A stretch of 64,000 bases of DNA from Dyadobacter sp. CY326 (GCF_021390515.1 NZ_JAJUXI010000009.1:62001-126000), one strand, 5' to 3'. Positions 1 through 8,369 are shown, numbered from the stretch's first letter. The notes: generated by a model from the letters alone, not told the origin. Numbers and translations: made by a program.

Positions 1-165
1 TCTCCTGGCTTGTCTTTTTGATCCGCGGCCTTCCCGTAAATTACAGTGGCACTGGGGATTGGGTCAAAATATTCAGACTTACAGTTGCGGGGACAGCTTC
101 CGATTGAACGGAATTCCCTATTAAGCCTTATTGCTGCATTGAAACAGCGTATGGCGCCAAAGTTG
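1..165 (-). ncRNA. Cobalamin (B12) riboswitch, 3' end cut by window edge
   Basis: Read on the minus strand, this stretch carries the conserved blocks of the adenosylcobalamin riboswitch in the right order: an AATAGGGAA-type block near 109-122, the CGGAAGCTG then CCCCGCAACTGTAA core at about 80-102, GCCACTG near 44-50, GGGAAGG near 29-35, and the start of the B12 box AGCCAGGAGA at 1-10, which runs off the left edge. The regulated gene therefore lies to the left of the window. In Bacteroidota such switches usually precede TonB-dependent B12 receptors (BtuB-like), B12 synthesis genes or B12-independent isozymes; which one applies here cannot be seen. Confidence 0.88.
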
Positions 166-173
166 CAAAGGTA
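166..173 (-). promoter_or_regulatory. -7 promoter element for the riboswitch transcript
   Basis: The minus strand reads TACCTTTG here, an exact match to the Bacteroidota -7 consensus TAnnTTTG. It would start transcription near 160, just where the cobalamin riboswitch fold begins. No convincing -33 TTG lies at the expected distance. Confidence 0.5.
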
Positions 174-211
174 GACATTTGAATGGACTTTCGACTGTGT
201 GTGATATGGTT

Positions 212-219
212 TATCTTTG
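212..219 (+). promoter_or_regulatory. -7 promoter element upstream of the EamA transporter
   Basis: The plus strand reads TATCTTTG, an exact match to TAnnTTTG, 19 bases before the TTG start at 239. It is divergent from the riboswitch promoter. The -33 element is not clear. Confidence 0.45.
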
Positions 220-238
220 GTCAAAACATTGACAATCG

Positions 239-1177
239 TTGGTTTCATTGACTCAAAAACTTGGCGTAACTCCTTCGCAAAAAGGCATTTATCTTATGCT
301 GGGAGCGGCTTTTTTCTTCTCGCTTACATCCGCTATTTCCAAATGGCTCGGTCGTGATTTCCACATTGTGCAGTTGGTTTTTTTCAGAAATATCGTTGGT
401 GTTGTCTTTGTCCTGACCAGCATTTGGCGTCGCCCCGTCCATCAGCAAGGCGGAAAATTGGGGCTGCTTATCTTCCGTGGCGTGGTGGGCACCTTGTCAC
501 TTTATATGCTCTTTTACGCCATTCAAACACTCGGTTTAGGAAGAGCGTCAACTTATCAATACACTTATCCGATTTTCCTGGCCTTATTATCCTGGCTGCT
601 CATTGGTGAAACACTCAATTCCCGAGAATGGGCTGCGATTTTTGTTGGGTTCACCGGCATATTATTTGTTTTTCGGCCAGATCTTTCCATTTCGCTCCGA
701 GACAATGCGCTCGGCTTGGGTAATGCATTGTTAACTGCGGTTTCTTACTTGTCTATCAGGCAGTTGGGAGTGGTTTATGACACGCGGTCCATCATTCTTT
801 CTTTCATGTTAAGTGGGATTGTGATGCCGATAATTTCCATGCTCGTCGGGACTTACTTTCCCATGGAACATCTTGATTTTCTGATCGGAACATTCACCTG
901 GCCTACAAACATTTATCAATGGCTGGGATTTCTGGCACTTGGATTAACGGCCTTGATGGGACAGAGAATGCTCACACAATCTTTCACTTATGATAAAGCT
1001 GGTCGCGTAGCGGCAATCGGCTATTCCAACATTCTTTTTTCTGTTTTAATCGGCTTTTTTATGGGAGAAGCCATCCCTTCGTTCTCCATGCTGACCGGAA
1101 TGTTACTGATTGTCGCAGGCGGAGTTATGGTTTCTTTTGCAAAAAAGAAGGTCATTGTTGCAGACAAAGTGAAGTGA
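239..1177 (+). CDS. EamA/DMT-family transporter
   Basis: Integral membrane protein of 312 residues with about ten hydrophobic helices arranged as two EamA repeats, one from about residue 17 to 145 and one from about 155 to 300. The first helix contains the run FFFSLTSAISKWL, typical of drug/metabolite exporters. Members of the family move small metabolites such as amino acids, nucleobases or sugars across the inner membrane, but the substrate cannot be told from sequence. The frame is closed by a stop at 230, so the start must be a TTG at 239 or 248 or the ATG at 297; alignment with typical members favours an early start. It stands alone, divergent from the cobalamin riboswitch. Confidence 0.85.
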   Translation: MVSLTQKLGVTPSQKGIYLMLGAAFFFSLTSAISKWLGRDFHIVQLVFFRNIVGVVFVLTSIWRRPVHQQGGKLGLLIFRGVVGTLSLYMLFYAIQTLGLGRASTYQYTYPIFLALLSWLLIGETLNSREWAAIFVGFTGILFVFRPDLSISLRDNALGLGNALLTAVSYLSIRQLGVVYDTRSIILSFMLSGIVMPIISMLVGTYFPMEHLDFLIGTFTWPTNIYQWLGFLALGLTALMGQRMLTQSFTYDKAGRVAAIGYSNILFSVLIGFFMGEAIPSFSMLTGMLLIVAGGVMVSFAKKKVIVADKVK

Positions 1178-1202
1178 TTTTCAGACCTTTCTTATGCGTA
1201 AG

Positions 1203-1243
1203 TTTGTCTTGCTAATGTCAATTCAAGCGCACAATTATTTTTG
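1203..1243 (+). promoter_or_regulatory. Promoter of the thioredoxin-like gene
   Basis: TATTTTTG at 1236-1243 matches the Bacteroidota -7 consensus TAnnTTTG exactly. TTG triplets at 1204-1206 and 1209-1211 could serve as the -33 element, though the 24-base spacing from the nearer one is slightly long. It lies 35 bases before the ATG at 1279. Confidence 0.5.
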
Positions 1244-1278
1244 TAATAATTCTGTTTTATCAAAACAGTCAAAAAGCT

Positions 1279-1836
1279 ATGAAAAGATCTGCATTGTTTC
1301 TTGTTATTGCATTGGTTATGTTCGCTTTTTCAACCGGTTTTAAATCGGATAAAAAGCTGCCCGCGGAAGGCATTCAGTGGATGACGATCGAGGAAGCATA
1401 TGCCAAAATCCAGCAAGAACCGCGCAAAATTATGATTGATGTGTACACCGATTGGTGCGGCTGGTGTAAAGTAATGGATCGCGAGACTTTCAAAAACAAG
1501 GCGGTGGTTGACTATGTAAACCGCAAATATTACGCCGTAAAGCTCGACGCCGAACAGAAGAAAGCCATCACATTGGGAGACAAAAAGTTCGAATTTCAAT
1601 CGGAGGGCGGCCGCGGCATTCACCAGCTTGCCTTGGCGCTAACTAATAACCAGCCCAGTTATCCTACAACCGTCTTTCTCGACGACAAATTCAACATGAT
1701 CCAGCCCTCGCCAGGATACATGAAACCCAAAGGATTCCATCAGGTTATCACCTTCATCGGCGAAGATTACCACAAAAAAGAAGCCTTTGATGTTTATAAA
1801 TCAAAGACTTACAAAGATTTGTTTGCTGCTAAGTAA
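1279..1836 (+). CDS. Exported thioredoxin-fold protein (DUF255-like)
   Basis: 185 residues with an N-terminal hydrophobic signal (residues 4-20) and a thioredoxin domain. The active site is WCGWC with the two cysteines at 60 and 63, preceded by the strand IMIDVYTD, and a cis-proline region NQPSYPTTVFLDD near residue 125. This points to a periplasmic thiol-disulfide oxidoreductase of the DsbD-gamma/thioredoxin_7 type. The partner is unknown and no cytochrome c maturation genes are adjacent. The gene converges on prfA with only 5 bases between the stop codons and has its own promoter-like element upstream. Confidence 0.85.
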   Translation: MKRSALFLVIALVMFAFSTGFKSDKKLPAEGIQWMTIEEAYAKIQQEPRKIMIDVYTDWCGWCKVMDRETFKNKAVVDYVNRKYYAVKLDAEQKKAITLGDKKFEFQSEGGRGIHQLALALTNNQPSYPTTVFLDDKFNMIQPSPGYMKPKGFHQVITFIGEDYHKKEAFDVYKSKTYKDLFAAK

Positions 1837-1841
1837 AGTCT

Positions 1842-2915
1842 TTAAACCGTCTCCCCTTCCTGCATGCGCTCTGCATTCTCTGCAATGCGCAATCTTTCGA
1901 TGAATTCGCCGATGTCGCCTTCCATAACAGCGGGGAGATTGTAAACCGTGTAACTAATGCGGTGATCGGTAATGCGGCTTTGGGGATAATTGTATGTCCG
2001 GATTTTGTCGGACCGGTCGCCACTTCCCACCATTGATTTTCGTTGCGAACTAATGGCGTCGTTGTGTTCTTTCAGCTTAATTTCATACAACCGCGAACGC
2101 AAAACGCTCAGTGCGCGATCCTTGTTTTTGAGCTGCGAACGCTCATCTTGGCAGCTTACAACCAATCCCGAGGGAATGTGCGTCAAACGAACCGCAGAAT
2201 AAGTTGTGTTAACCGATTGTCCACCCGCACCAGACGACTGAAAAGTGTCCACGCGCACGTCATTCATATTAATCTGAACGTCCACTTCTTCCGCTTCGGG
2301 CAAAACCGCCACTGATGCGGCGGATGTATGGATTCGTCCTTGGGATTCAGTCTGCGGAACACGTTGCACACGATGCACGCCGGACTCAAATTTCATTTTT
2401 CCGTAAACGTCGTCGCCTTCAACCTTGCAAACGATCTCTTTGTAACCGCCGTTTGTGCCTTCGGTAAAGTCCATAATAGACGAGCGCCAGCCCATTTTTT
2501 CGAAGAAGCGCTGATACATTCTGAAAATATCTCCTGCGAAAATTGCAGCTTCGTCGCCGCCAGTTCCGCCTCTCACTTCGAGGATAATGTTGCGGCTATC
2601 GTTCGGATCTTTCGGGATTAGCAATTCTTTGATGTCCTGTTCGAGCTGCTCCAGTTTGGGCGTCAGGTCGTCCAGTTCTTCTTTTGCCATTTCCCGCAGC
2701 TCCTCATCCTTTTCAGTTGCAATCAGCTCCTTGGTTCCGGCAATGTCTTTTTGTATTTTCAATAAAAGCTCATACTGCTCCACAATCCGGCCCAAATCCT
2801 TGTATTCCTTACTGATTTTGGAATAACGTGTAGAATCCGAGACGATTTCGGGTTGTATAATTTGTTGCGAAACCTCTTCGAAACGTTCTTTTATAGCTTC
2901 TAATTTATCGATCAT
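1842..2915 (-). CDS. prfA: Peptide chain release factor 1
   Basis: Class-I release factor, 357 residues, full length. It recognises UAA and UAG and triggers hydrolysis of peptidyl-tRNA. The GGQ catalytic motif is at residues 231-233 in SSGAGGQSVNTT; the PxT-type codon-recognition tripeptide is PQT at 187-189 within HRVQRVPQTESQGRIHTS, which marks RF1 rather than RF2. The N-terminal coiled domain (1-100) is intact. The common neighbour prmC (methylase of the GGQ glutamine) is not adjacent. An exact -7 element lies 38 bases upstream. Confidence 0.97.
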   Translation of the reverse strand: MIDKLEAIKERFEEVSQQIIQPEIVSDSTRYSKISKEYKDLGRIVEQYELLLKIQKDIAGTKELIATEKDEELREMAKEELDDLTPKLEQLEQDIKELLIPKDPNDSRNIILEVRGGTGGDEAAIFAGDIFRMYQRFFEKMGWRSSIMDFTEGTNGGYKEIVCKVEGDDVYGKMKFESGVHRVQRVPQTESQGRIHTSAASVAVLPEAEEVDVQINMNDVRVDTFQSSGAGGQSVNTTYSAVRLTHIPSGLVVSCQDERSQLKNKDRALSVLRSRLYEIKLKEHNDAISSQRKSMVGSGDRSDKIRTYNYPQSRITDHRISYTVYNLPAVMEGDIGEFIERLRIAENAERMQEGETV

Positions 2916-2952
2916 CTTTATTGAATATCTTTGGCACCACGCATTGGGGGCA

Positions 2953-2960
2953 CAAAGATA
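2953..2960 (-). promoter_or_regulatory. -7 promoter element of prfA
   Basis: The minus strand reads TATCTTTG, an exact TAnnTTTG match. Predicted transcription start is near 2949, giving a leader of roughly 34 bases before the prfA ATG at 2915. Confidence 0.5.
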
Positions 2961-3053
2961 CGCATTTTAGATAAATGAAATTTTTAGAGATGAGCGCCTC
3001 TTCGTGAATTACAAACCTTTGGATAATGTTGCATTATTATAAACTGCATTGAA

Positions 3054-3635
3054 ATGAAAAGAATGTTGTGTTGCGCTGCGCTCGTGTGGATAATGTCCGG
3101 ATGTGATATGGGAAACCGTGTCGAGAATACGAAGGCGTTGTCCAATGAAATCAAAGCGTCGCAAATTAAACGGGTTACCAATACGCAGCTTATTTATTCT
3201 GCTGATGCCTGGGGCAAAAAGATCGCTCAAATCGCAGAAAAGTCCTTGACCAAGGAGTTGGAAAAACATCCAGAGAAAGCGGGAGAGGTTTGTGAAAATC
3301 TAGGAGAAATTCCGGTGATTGCTGCGCTTGAAAAAGAATACGGTCTCAAAGTGGAGTTGCTGGGCGTGGATGATTTGAAAAATCCAAAACTTGCTGCGAA
3401 AGAGCGGGAGGTTTTGGCTGCATACCTTTATAGCGCTAAAAGCAAAGCCGCCGCAAGTGACAATCTGCAACAGTTAAGTGACACGTTGCTCGTCTACAAT
3501 GCCCCCGTCCCACCCGAAAGTCCGATCTGCAAATCCTGCATGACCAACACCGAAACCCCATTCGCCGTCTGGAGATTGCTTTTTAACAAAAAAGACATCA
3601 TCAGAAAGCTAGACGCGAAGCAGTTGAAGGATTGA
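3054..3635 (+). CDS. Lipoprotein, possibly Tll0287/DUF3365-like
   Basis: 193 residues. The start MKRMLCCAALVWIMSGC is a lipoprotein signal with the acylated cysteine at 17. The body is helical, and its C-terminal part has the order seen in the Tll0287-like (DUF3365) c-type haem family: a conserved Cys near residue 83 (GEVCENLGEIPVI), then PPESPICKSCMTN and a final helix ETPFAVWRLLFNKK. The usual CxxCH haem-attachment site is CKSCM here, so the histidine is missing and haem binding is doubtful. Family assignment is by pattern recognition only. It is followed 56 bases later by a small metalloprotease on the same strand. Confidence 0.6.
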   Translation: MKRMLCCAALVWIMSGCDMGNRVENTKALSNEIKASQIKRVTNTQLIYSADAWGKKIAQIAEKSLTKELEKHPEKAGEVCENLGEIPVIAALEKEYGLKVELLGVDDLKNPKLAAKEREVLAAYLYSAKSKAAASDNLQQLSDTLLVYNAPVPPESPICKSCMTNTETPFAVWRLLFNKKDIIRKLDAKQLKD

Positions 3636-3691
3636 GCTGCGGGGAATGCTTTTTTATGAAAGAATATTCATTAATTCTAAAACACTCCACC

Positions 3692-4291
3692 ATGAAAACG
3701 CCTCCAAACCCCGACACCGATCTTAGCGACTTTGCGGTCAATAAAACAATCCCGAAAGTTATTGAGAATGAGGTTTTAAAGGCTTTGTCTTTTTATCCGG
3801 AATTGAAGGAAACGCGTATTGACTTTGTATTTAAGCGAAATATCAAACGATCTGTCATGCAGGCGCAGCCCAAAATCAGCACGATGTTCGGGACAAATCG
3901 GGGTTATAACATTAATATCAGTGCGCTTTTCAGGTTAACGACTTCCGCAATTCCCATTCACCAAATCCCGGCGGACATTATGGTGGGCTGGATAGGGCAT
4001 GAGCTCGGGCACATCATGGATTATGAAAACAGGAGTGTGACGGAAATGATGCGGTTTGGGATCGGCTATCTGTTTTCGTCCACATACATTCGGCAAGCGG
4101 AGCGCGCTGCGGACACGTATGCAGTGAACCACGGCTTGGGCAGTTACATTGTCAAAACAAAACATTTTATCCTCAACCACGCGAGCCTTTCGGATAAGTA
4201 TAAAAATAAAATCGCCAGGCTTTATCTTTCGCCTGACGATATTATGGAACAAGTCCGTAAGCTTGAAGCCGGACAGCAAAAAACACTATAA
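3692..4291 (+). CDS. M48-like zinc metalloprotease, small
   Basis: About 199 residues from the ATG at 3692. The zinc site HELGH is about 103 residues in, within MVGWIGHELGHIMDYEN, and the downstream ERAADTYAV supplies the third ligand in the ExxxD arrangement of M48-type gluzincins. There is no clear signal peptide, and one hydrophobic stretch (GIGYLFSSTYI) follows the zinc motif. Substrate is unknown. In-frame ATGs at 3632 and 3656 are possible starts, but the first overlaps the preceding stop codon and the extra residues look non-conserved. The 3' end overlaps the convergent GH3 gene by 6 bases. Confidence 0.75.
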   Translation: MKTPPNPDTDLSDFAVNKTIPKVIENEVLKALSFYPELKETRIDFVFKRNIKRSVMQAQPKISTMFGTNRGYNINISALFRLTTSAIPIHQIPADIMVGWIGHELGHIMDYENRSVTEMMRFGIGYLFSSTYIRQAERAADTYAVNHGLGSYIVKTKHFILNHASLSDKYKNKIARLYLSPDDIMEQVRKLEAGQQKTL

Positions 4292-5806
4292 GTTCTTGTC
4301 AACAAAAGCTGCGAATTCAAGGAAATCTTCTTCCTTCATAACTCTCGGGATCTTCACTTGTCCGCCAAGCTTTTTGGTTTCCTCACTCCATTTATAGAAA
4401 ATTTCCTCCGGAATCAACACCGTCTCAACGCCTTTCAGCGCGCGGCCTCTTGCAACATTGTAGTTTTTATTGTTTTCGCGAAGTGTTTTATCAAGTGACT
4501 CTGCAACTTTCTCATTGTCAGGGAATTTATCACAACTCAAAAACCATTTGTGGATGTAATCATCACCGCGGTGAACTGCCGCCACAATGAATTCTTTGAT
4601 TACCACATCATATTCCTGCTCAATCACGCGTAAGCCAATATTCATCTGATTAACAGAAAGTTGCGAGCCCACCACATTCAAGAAATGCTTCGTGCGACCA
4701 GTGATTTTGATTTCAGCTCGTGCCTTGTCTGTAATTGTGACGGTGTCACCAATCATGTAACGCCAAGCGCCTGAGACAGTGGAAATCAGGAGCACATATT
4801 CAACATTTTCCTCCGCATCGGCGAGCGAAAAGACTTTCGCGCCTGGCTTCACCAATCCATCTTCATCCACATGGTCGCCATCAAAAGGGACGAACTCATA
4901 AAAAATGCCATTATCAGGAAACAAGGCCATTGACGTCGTGTCAGGGCGTTTTTGAATCGCTATAAAACCTTCGGAAGCAAGATATGTGTCGATGTAAATC
5001 AGTGGATGAGCGAACAGCTGTTCCAGACTTTTCTTATAAGGCTCGAACGCCACGCCACCCGTTGTGTAGACCATTAAATTTGGCCAGATCTCATGAATGT
5101 TTTTCAAATTATTATGGCTGATGATTTCTTTCAGCATGAGTTCAACCCAAGCCGGAATTCCCGAAATGCATCCAATGTCCCACTTCGGCGCTTCTTCGGC
5201 GATTCTTTTCACGCGTTCATCCCAGTCAGCGATGTCTGCGATTTCTTTTCCGGGCTTGTAAAATCCGCCAAACCAGGTCGGCAAGTTGCTGGCGCTGATT
5301 CCGCTAATCTCGCCTTCCTGATGGTCGTCTTTCTGGATCAGCGCAGTGCTGCTTCCGAGCATTAAGATTTGTTTGGTAAAAAAATCACCTGGCAGGTTAA
5401 ACGCGTTAATGTTGGTGATTTCTGAAATCCCAGCTTTGCGAATGGCAGCCAGCATGTCGTCGGTGACGGGAATGGACTTGCTGTTGCTGGTGGTTCCACT
5501 GCTTAACGCAAAATATTGCTGTCCGCCTGGCCAGGTCACATTCTGATGTCCTTCAAGCAAATAATGCCACCATTCAGAATGCATTTTGTCATAATCGTGA
5601 GCCGGAACTTTGCTTTGATACGCTGCAATAATATCATCACTTTCCAGGATTTCCGAGAAACCATAAGCTTTGCCGAATGCAGTCAGTTTCGCAGTTTCAA
5701 GCAATTTTTGTAAAACTTCTTTTTGTGCTTTAACAGGATCGGGATCTGAAATAATGAAACCCGTAAAATCAATCGCCTTCTTAATAAGCTCTCCAATAAC
5801 CGCCAT
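4286..5806 (-). CDS. GH3 auxin-responsive-promoter family protein (acyl-adenylate amidosynthetase fold)
   Basis: 506 residues, the normal length for the GH3 branch of the ANL adenylating superfamily. The ATP-binding motif SSGTTSNSKSIPVT starts at residue 102; DTYLASEGFIAIQ and VSGAWRYMIGDTV match the later adenylate-binding motifs, and a small C-terminal domain starts around residue 380. Plant GH3 enzymes conjugate amino acids to jasmonate or auxin; bacterial members are widespread in Bacteroidota and their substrate is not established. The gene stands alone, converging on the metalloprotease gene. Confidence 0.88.
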   Translation of the reverse strand: MAVIGELIKKAIDFTGFIISDPDPVKAQKEVLQKLLETAKLTAFGKAYGFSEILESDDIIAAYQSKVPAHDYDKMHSEWWHYLLEGHQNVTWPGGQQYFALSSGTTSNSKSIPVTDDMLAAIRKAGISEITNINAFNLPGDFFTKQILMLGSSTALIQKDDHQEGEISGISASNLPTWFGGFYKPGKEIADIADWDERVKRIAEEAPKWDIGCISGIPAWVELMLKEIISHNNLKNIHEIWPNLMVYTTGGVAFEPYKKSLEQLFAHPLIYIDTYLASEGFIAIQKRPDTTSMALFPDNGIFYEFVPFDGDHVDEDGLVKPGAKVFSLADAEENVEYVLLISTVSGAWRYMIGDTVTITDKARAEIKITGRTKHFLNVVGSQLSVNQMNIGLRVIEQEYDVVIKEFIVAAVHRGDDYIHKWFLSCDKFPDNEKVAESLDKTLRENNKNYNVARGRALKGVETVLIPEEIFYKWSEETKKLGGQVKIPRVMKEEDFLEFAAFVDKNL

Positions 5807-5876
5807 TCGTTGTTAATGCTTTGTGGATGTAAAAATCTAATTGTTAATGTCCGTTTTAAAAACTCATGCCACTTGA

Positions 5877-5884
5877 TAAATTTG
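5877..5884 (+). promoter_or_regulatory. -7 promoter element of the SAM hydrolase gene
   Basis: TAAATTTG matches TAnnTTTG exactly. It lies downstream of the ATG at 5866 and 35 bases before the ATG at 5920, and so decides for the later start. Confidence 0.5.
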
Positions 5885-5919
5885 CATTTTTCGAATCTCA
5901 TCAAAACGACTTTGACAGG

Positions 5920-6849
5920 ATGAAATTTACCAAAATAAAAAAACAAAGTTTACTGCCCGCTTATCTCATCATCGCATTATTGCTGTTTTCCGGGAAGCAT
6001 GCCGCGTTATTTGGGCAAAACAATATTCTGGTTTTTCAATCCGATTTTGGGTTAAAGGACGGAGCGGTTTCGGCAATGAAAGGTGTCGCGTCCGGCGTTT
6101 CTCCCGATTTAAAACTATATGATGTCACGCATGAAATTCCGGCTTACAACATTTGGGAAGCATCCTATCGTTTGGTGCAAACTGCCCCTTACTGGCCCGC
6201 AGGAACCGTTTTCGTTTCTGTTGTGGACCCAGGCGTGGGAACAAACCGTCAATCCGTCGTGATGAAATCCAGGTCGGGGCATTTCTTTGTGACACCTGAC
6301 AACGGCACGCTTACGCTCGTGGCGGAGCAGCTTGGCATTCAGGAGGTTCGGGAAATTGATGAGGCGATTAACCGGCGAAAAGATTCAAACGAATCCTACA
6401 CATTCCACGGTCGTGACGTGTATGCGTTCACAGCCGCGCGTTTAGCCGCGAAAGCGATATCATTCGAGCAAGTTGGGAAAAAGCTGCCGGCGGGGGTCGT
6501 GTCGATTCCTTATCAAAAGGCAACTTTCGAGAATGGTCAGGTCAAAGGCGGAATTCCAATTTTGGACATTCAGTATGGCAATGTTTGGACGAATATTGGT
6601 AAAGAAGTTTTTAATAAACTTAATATCAAAATTGGTGAAGACGTTACCGTGCTGGTTTACAATGAGAAACAGAAGGTTTACAAAGGAAAAGTTCGGTATG
6701 TAAATACTTTTGGAGATGTGAAGGAAGGGGAGAATGTCGGCTATTTCAACAGCTTGCTGAATTTCTCGCTGGGCATTAATATGGGAAGCTTTTCGGAAAA
6801 ATATAAAGTGCAGAGTGGAAATGAATGGAGCATCGTTCTCACCAAATAG
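5920..6849 (+). CDS. SAM hydrolase / DUF62 (fluorinase-chlorinase superfamily), with signal peptide
   Basis: 309 residues. From residue 33 the protein is a full S-adenosylmethionine hydroxide adenosyltransferase domain: QSDFGLKDGAVSAMKG, VVDPGVGTNRQSVV, PDNGTLTLV, YTFHGRDVYAFTAARLA and the C-terminal-domain entry QYGNVWTNI. Known members split SAM into adenosine and methionine in the cytosol. Here the domain is preceded by MKFTKIKKQS and a hydrophobic run of about 20 residues ending near AALFGQNN, which looks like a cleavable signal peptide. Start chosen at 5920 because a -7 element lies between it and the alternative ATG at 5866, and because it places the signal at the N-terminus. Confidence 0.87.
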   Translation: MKFTKIKKQSLLPAYLIIALLLFSGKHAALFGQNNILVFQSDFGLKDGAVSAMKGVASGVSPDLKLYDVTHEIPAYNIWEASYRLVQTAPYWPAGTVFVSVVDPGVGTNRQSVVMKSRSGHFFVTPDNGTLTLVAEQLGIQEVREIDEAINRRKDSNESYTFHGRDVYAFTAARLAAKAISFEQVGKKLPAGVVSIPYQKATFENGQVKGGIPILDIQYGNVWTNIGKEVFNKLNIKIGEDVTVLVYNEKQKVYKGKVRYVNTFGDVKEGENVGYFNSLLNFSLGINMGSFSEKYKVQSGNEWSIVLTK

Positions 6850-6857
6850 AACGATGC
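6830..6857. terminator. Hairpin at the convergent end of the SAM hydrolase and aldo/keto reductase genes
   Basis: A perfect 10-bp inverted repeat (GCATCGTTCT / AGAACGATGC) with an 8-base loop spans the SAM hydrolase stop codon. There is no long T-run on either side, so termination is plausible rather than certain. Confidence 0.45.
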
Positions 6858-6866
6858 CCGCGCTAA

Positions 6867-7742
6867 TTATTTGCTTACGACCTGGTAAATGTCATACCAG
6901 TCTTCATGATTTAGTTTCATGTCCGATGCGCTCGCGCCGTTTCTGATCCTGGTTTCAGAAAGTGACCCGATGATGGGCAGTGTGCCTAATTTCATCAACC
7001 AAGCGACGGCGGTCTGCTCAATATTTGCATCATATTTTTTGCCGATCTCTTCCAATTTTGCTCTCAAACGGACCGCTTTTTCATCTGTTCCATTCAAAAT
7101 TTTTCCTCCCGCAAGTGGCGCCCAGGCCAATGGTTTGCTGAAATTTTGTTTGATAAAATCAATCCGGCCGTCCTCGATTGCCGTCGTGTTCATTAGGTTC
7201 AGTTCAATGTGATTGGTCACAATCGGAATTCTCAAATATGAAGCGAGCAACTGATGCTGGAAAACAGTAAAGTTCGCAACGCCAATGTGTTTCGTTTTTC
7301 CGGACTTGACAATCTCAGCAAGTGCAGTCGCAGTTTCTTCCGGATCAGAAAGAAAATCGCTTTGATGCAGCAAAAAAATGTCTAGATAATCTGTTTTGAG
7401 CCTTTTTAAAGATTCATTAATGCTGTTAACAATGTGATCTCTGGACGTGTCGTAATAGGTCAGCTCTCGATTGCTGGACTTTCTGATCCCACATTTGCTA
7501 AACAAAACGATATCTTCTCTCTTAAAAGATTTGTTTTGAATCACCTTGCCAAAATGTTCCTCAATGCCCGTATTCCCGTAAACATCCGCATGGTCAAAGG
7601 TGTTAATGCCCAATTCCAGGCATAGATTGACGGTTTTTTCGATTTGAGATGTGGTTTGAGAACCTTCATCCGTCCATCTCCAGAAACCATATATTGCTTC
7701 GGATACTTTGGGGCCAGAATCACTTAGGCTAACTTTTTTCAT
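6867..7742 (-). CDS. Aldo/keto reductase
   Basis: 291 residues, a complete TIM barrel of the AKR superfamily, closest in feel to the YdhF-type group. The catalytic tetrad is visible: Asp50 and Tyr55 in FDHADVYG, Lys83 in FSKCGIR and His126 in LLHQSDF. The NADPH-phosphate-binding region is the GSLSETRIRNG segment near residue 260. It reduces aldehydes or ketones with NAD(P)H; the physiological substrate cannot be inferred. It stands alone in a convergent position, 32 bases downstream of the zinc-ribbon gene on the same strand. Confidence 0.9.
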   Translation of the reverse strand: MKKVSLSDSGPKVSEAIYGFWRWTDEGSQTTSQIEKTVNLCLELGINTFDHADVYGNTGIEEHFGKVIQNKSFKREDIVLFSKCGIRKSSNRELTYYDTSRDHIVNSINESLKRLKTDYLDIFLLHQSDFLSDPEETATALAEIVKSGKTKHIGVANFTVFQHQLLASYLRIPIVTNHIELNLMNTTAIEDGRIDFIKQNFSKPLAWAPLAGGKILNGTDEKAVRLRAKLEEIGKKYDANIEQTAVAWLMKLGTLPIIGSLSETRIRNGASASDMKLNHEDWYDIYQVVSK

Positions 7743-7774
7743 TGGTGGTTTTTTGAATGCTGGTGCAAAAATAT

Positions 7775-8131
7775 CTATTTATCCAATCGTTTATCTTTTA
7801 CAATCAGATAAAAATCATTTTCCAGTTCCAGATAGCCGTAATCATAAACAAAATGATAAATGCTTCCCTTTTGCGTGGGGCGGACGCTGGTGATCAGACT
7901 GAAATCGAACCCTTTTCCTATCAATGTGCTCTTCGTCGTCTTCGATTTATCTTCCGGACAGAGTTCTTCCAGGATTCGGCGATTCTTCCGAAGCTGGTTA
8001 TTCATGTTCCTGATCAAATTATATGAATCTGAATTTAACCGGTTATTGTAGCTGTTCCGGCACATATCCGAGCAGAACTTCTTGTCCACCCGTCCCATCA
8101 GAGGTTTCCCGCATTCCAGGCAATTTGTCAT
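7775..8131 (-). CDS. Small zinc-ribbon protein, function unknown
   Basis: 118 residues. The N-terminus holds a four-cysteine zinc ribbon: CLECGKPL (Cys4, Cys7) and FCSDMCRNSYNNR (Cys20, Cys24), as in the DUF2116-type Zn-ribbon proteins of Bacteroidota. A charged helical middle (RNMNNQLRKNRRILEEL) and a C-terminal beta-rich part (IYHFVYDYGYLELENDFYLIV) follow. Possibly nucleic-acid binding; nothing more specific can be said. It is divergent from ssb across a 238-base gap in which I see no clear element. Confidence 0.7.
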   Translation of the reverse strand: MTNCLECGKPLMGRVDKKFCSDMCRNSYNNRLNSDSYNLIRNMNNQLRKNRRILEELCPEDKSKTTKSTLIGKGFDFSLITSVRPTQKGSIYHFVYDYGYLELENDFYLIVKDKRLDK

Positions 8132-8369
8132 TGTTCAAAGTTTAATCAGCCCTTTCAGGAGCTGATGAGTGTGTATACGTTATCTCGCCTTGCAATATAG
8201 TAAAAATCCCATTGCCAGCATGACAACACGAATTTGCCATTTGCAAGCGGCTACAAACGTTTTTACCTGACTGTAAGTAGTTAATAACCGAATCATTTTT
8301 CCTCAAAACCACACATTTGCATTGTCGATTCAGAGAGGTCGATTTTGAAATTAACATTCATTTTTAAAG

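Noticed and set aside
5866-5919. ATG at 5866 as start of the SAM hydrolase
   Set aside because: An exact -7 element lies downstream of it and the extra 18 residues would displace the signal peptide from the N-terminus.
8142-8357. Minus-strand open frame of 71 codons between the zinc-ribbon gene and ssb
   Set aside because: Composition is not protein-like, no domain is recognised, and it occupies the ssb promoter region.
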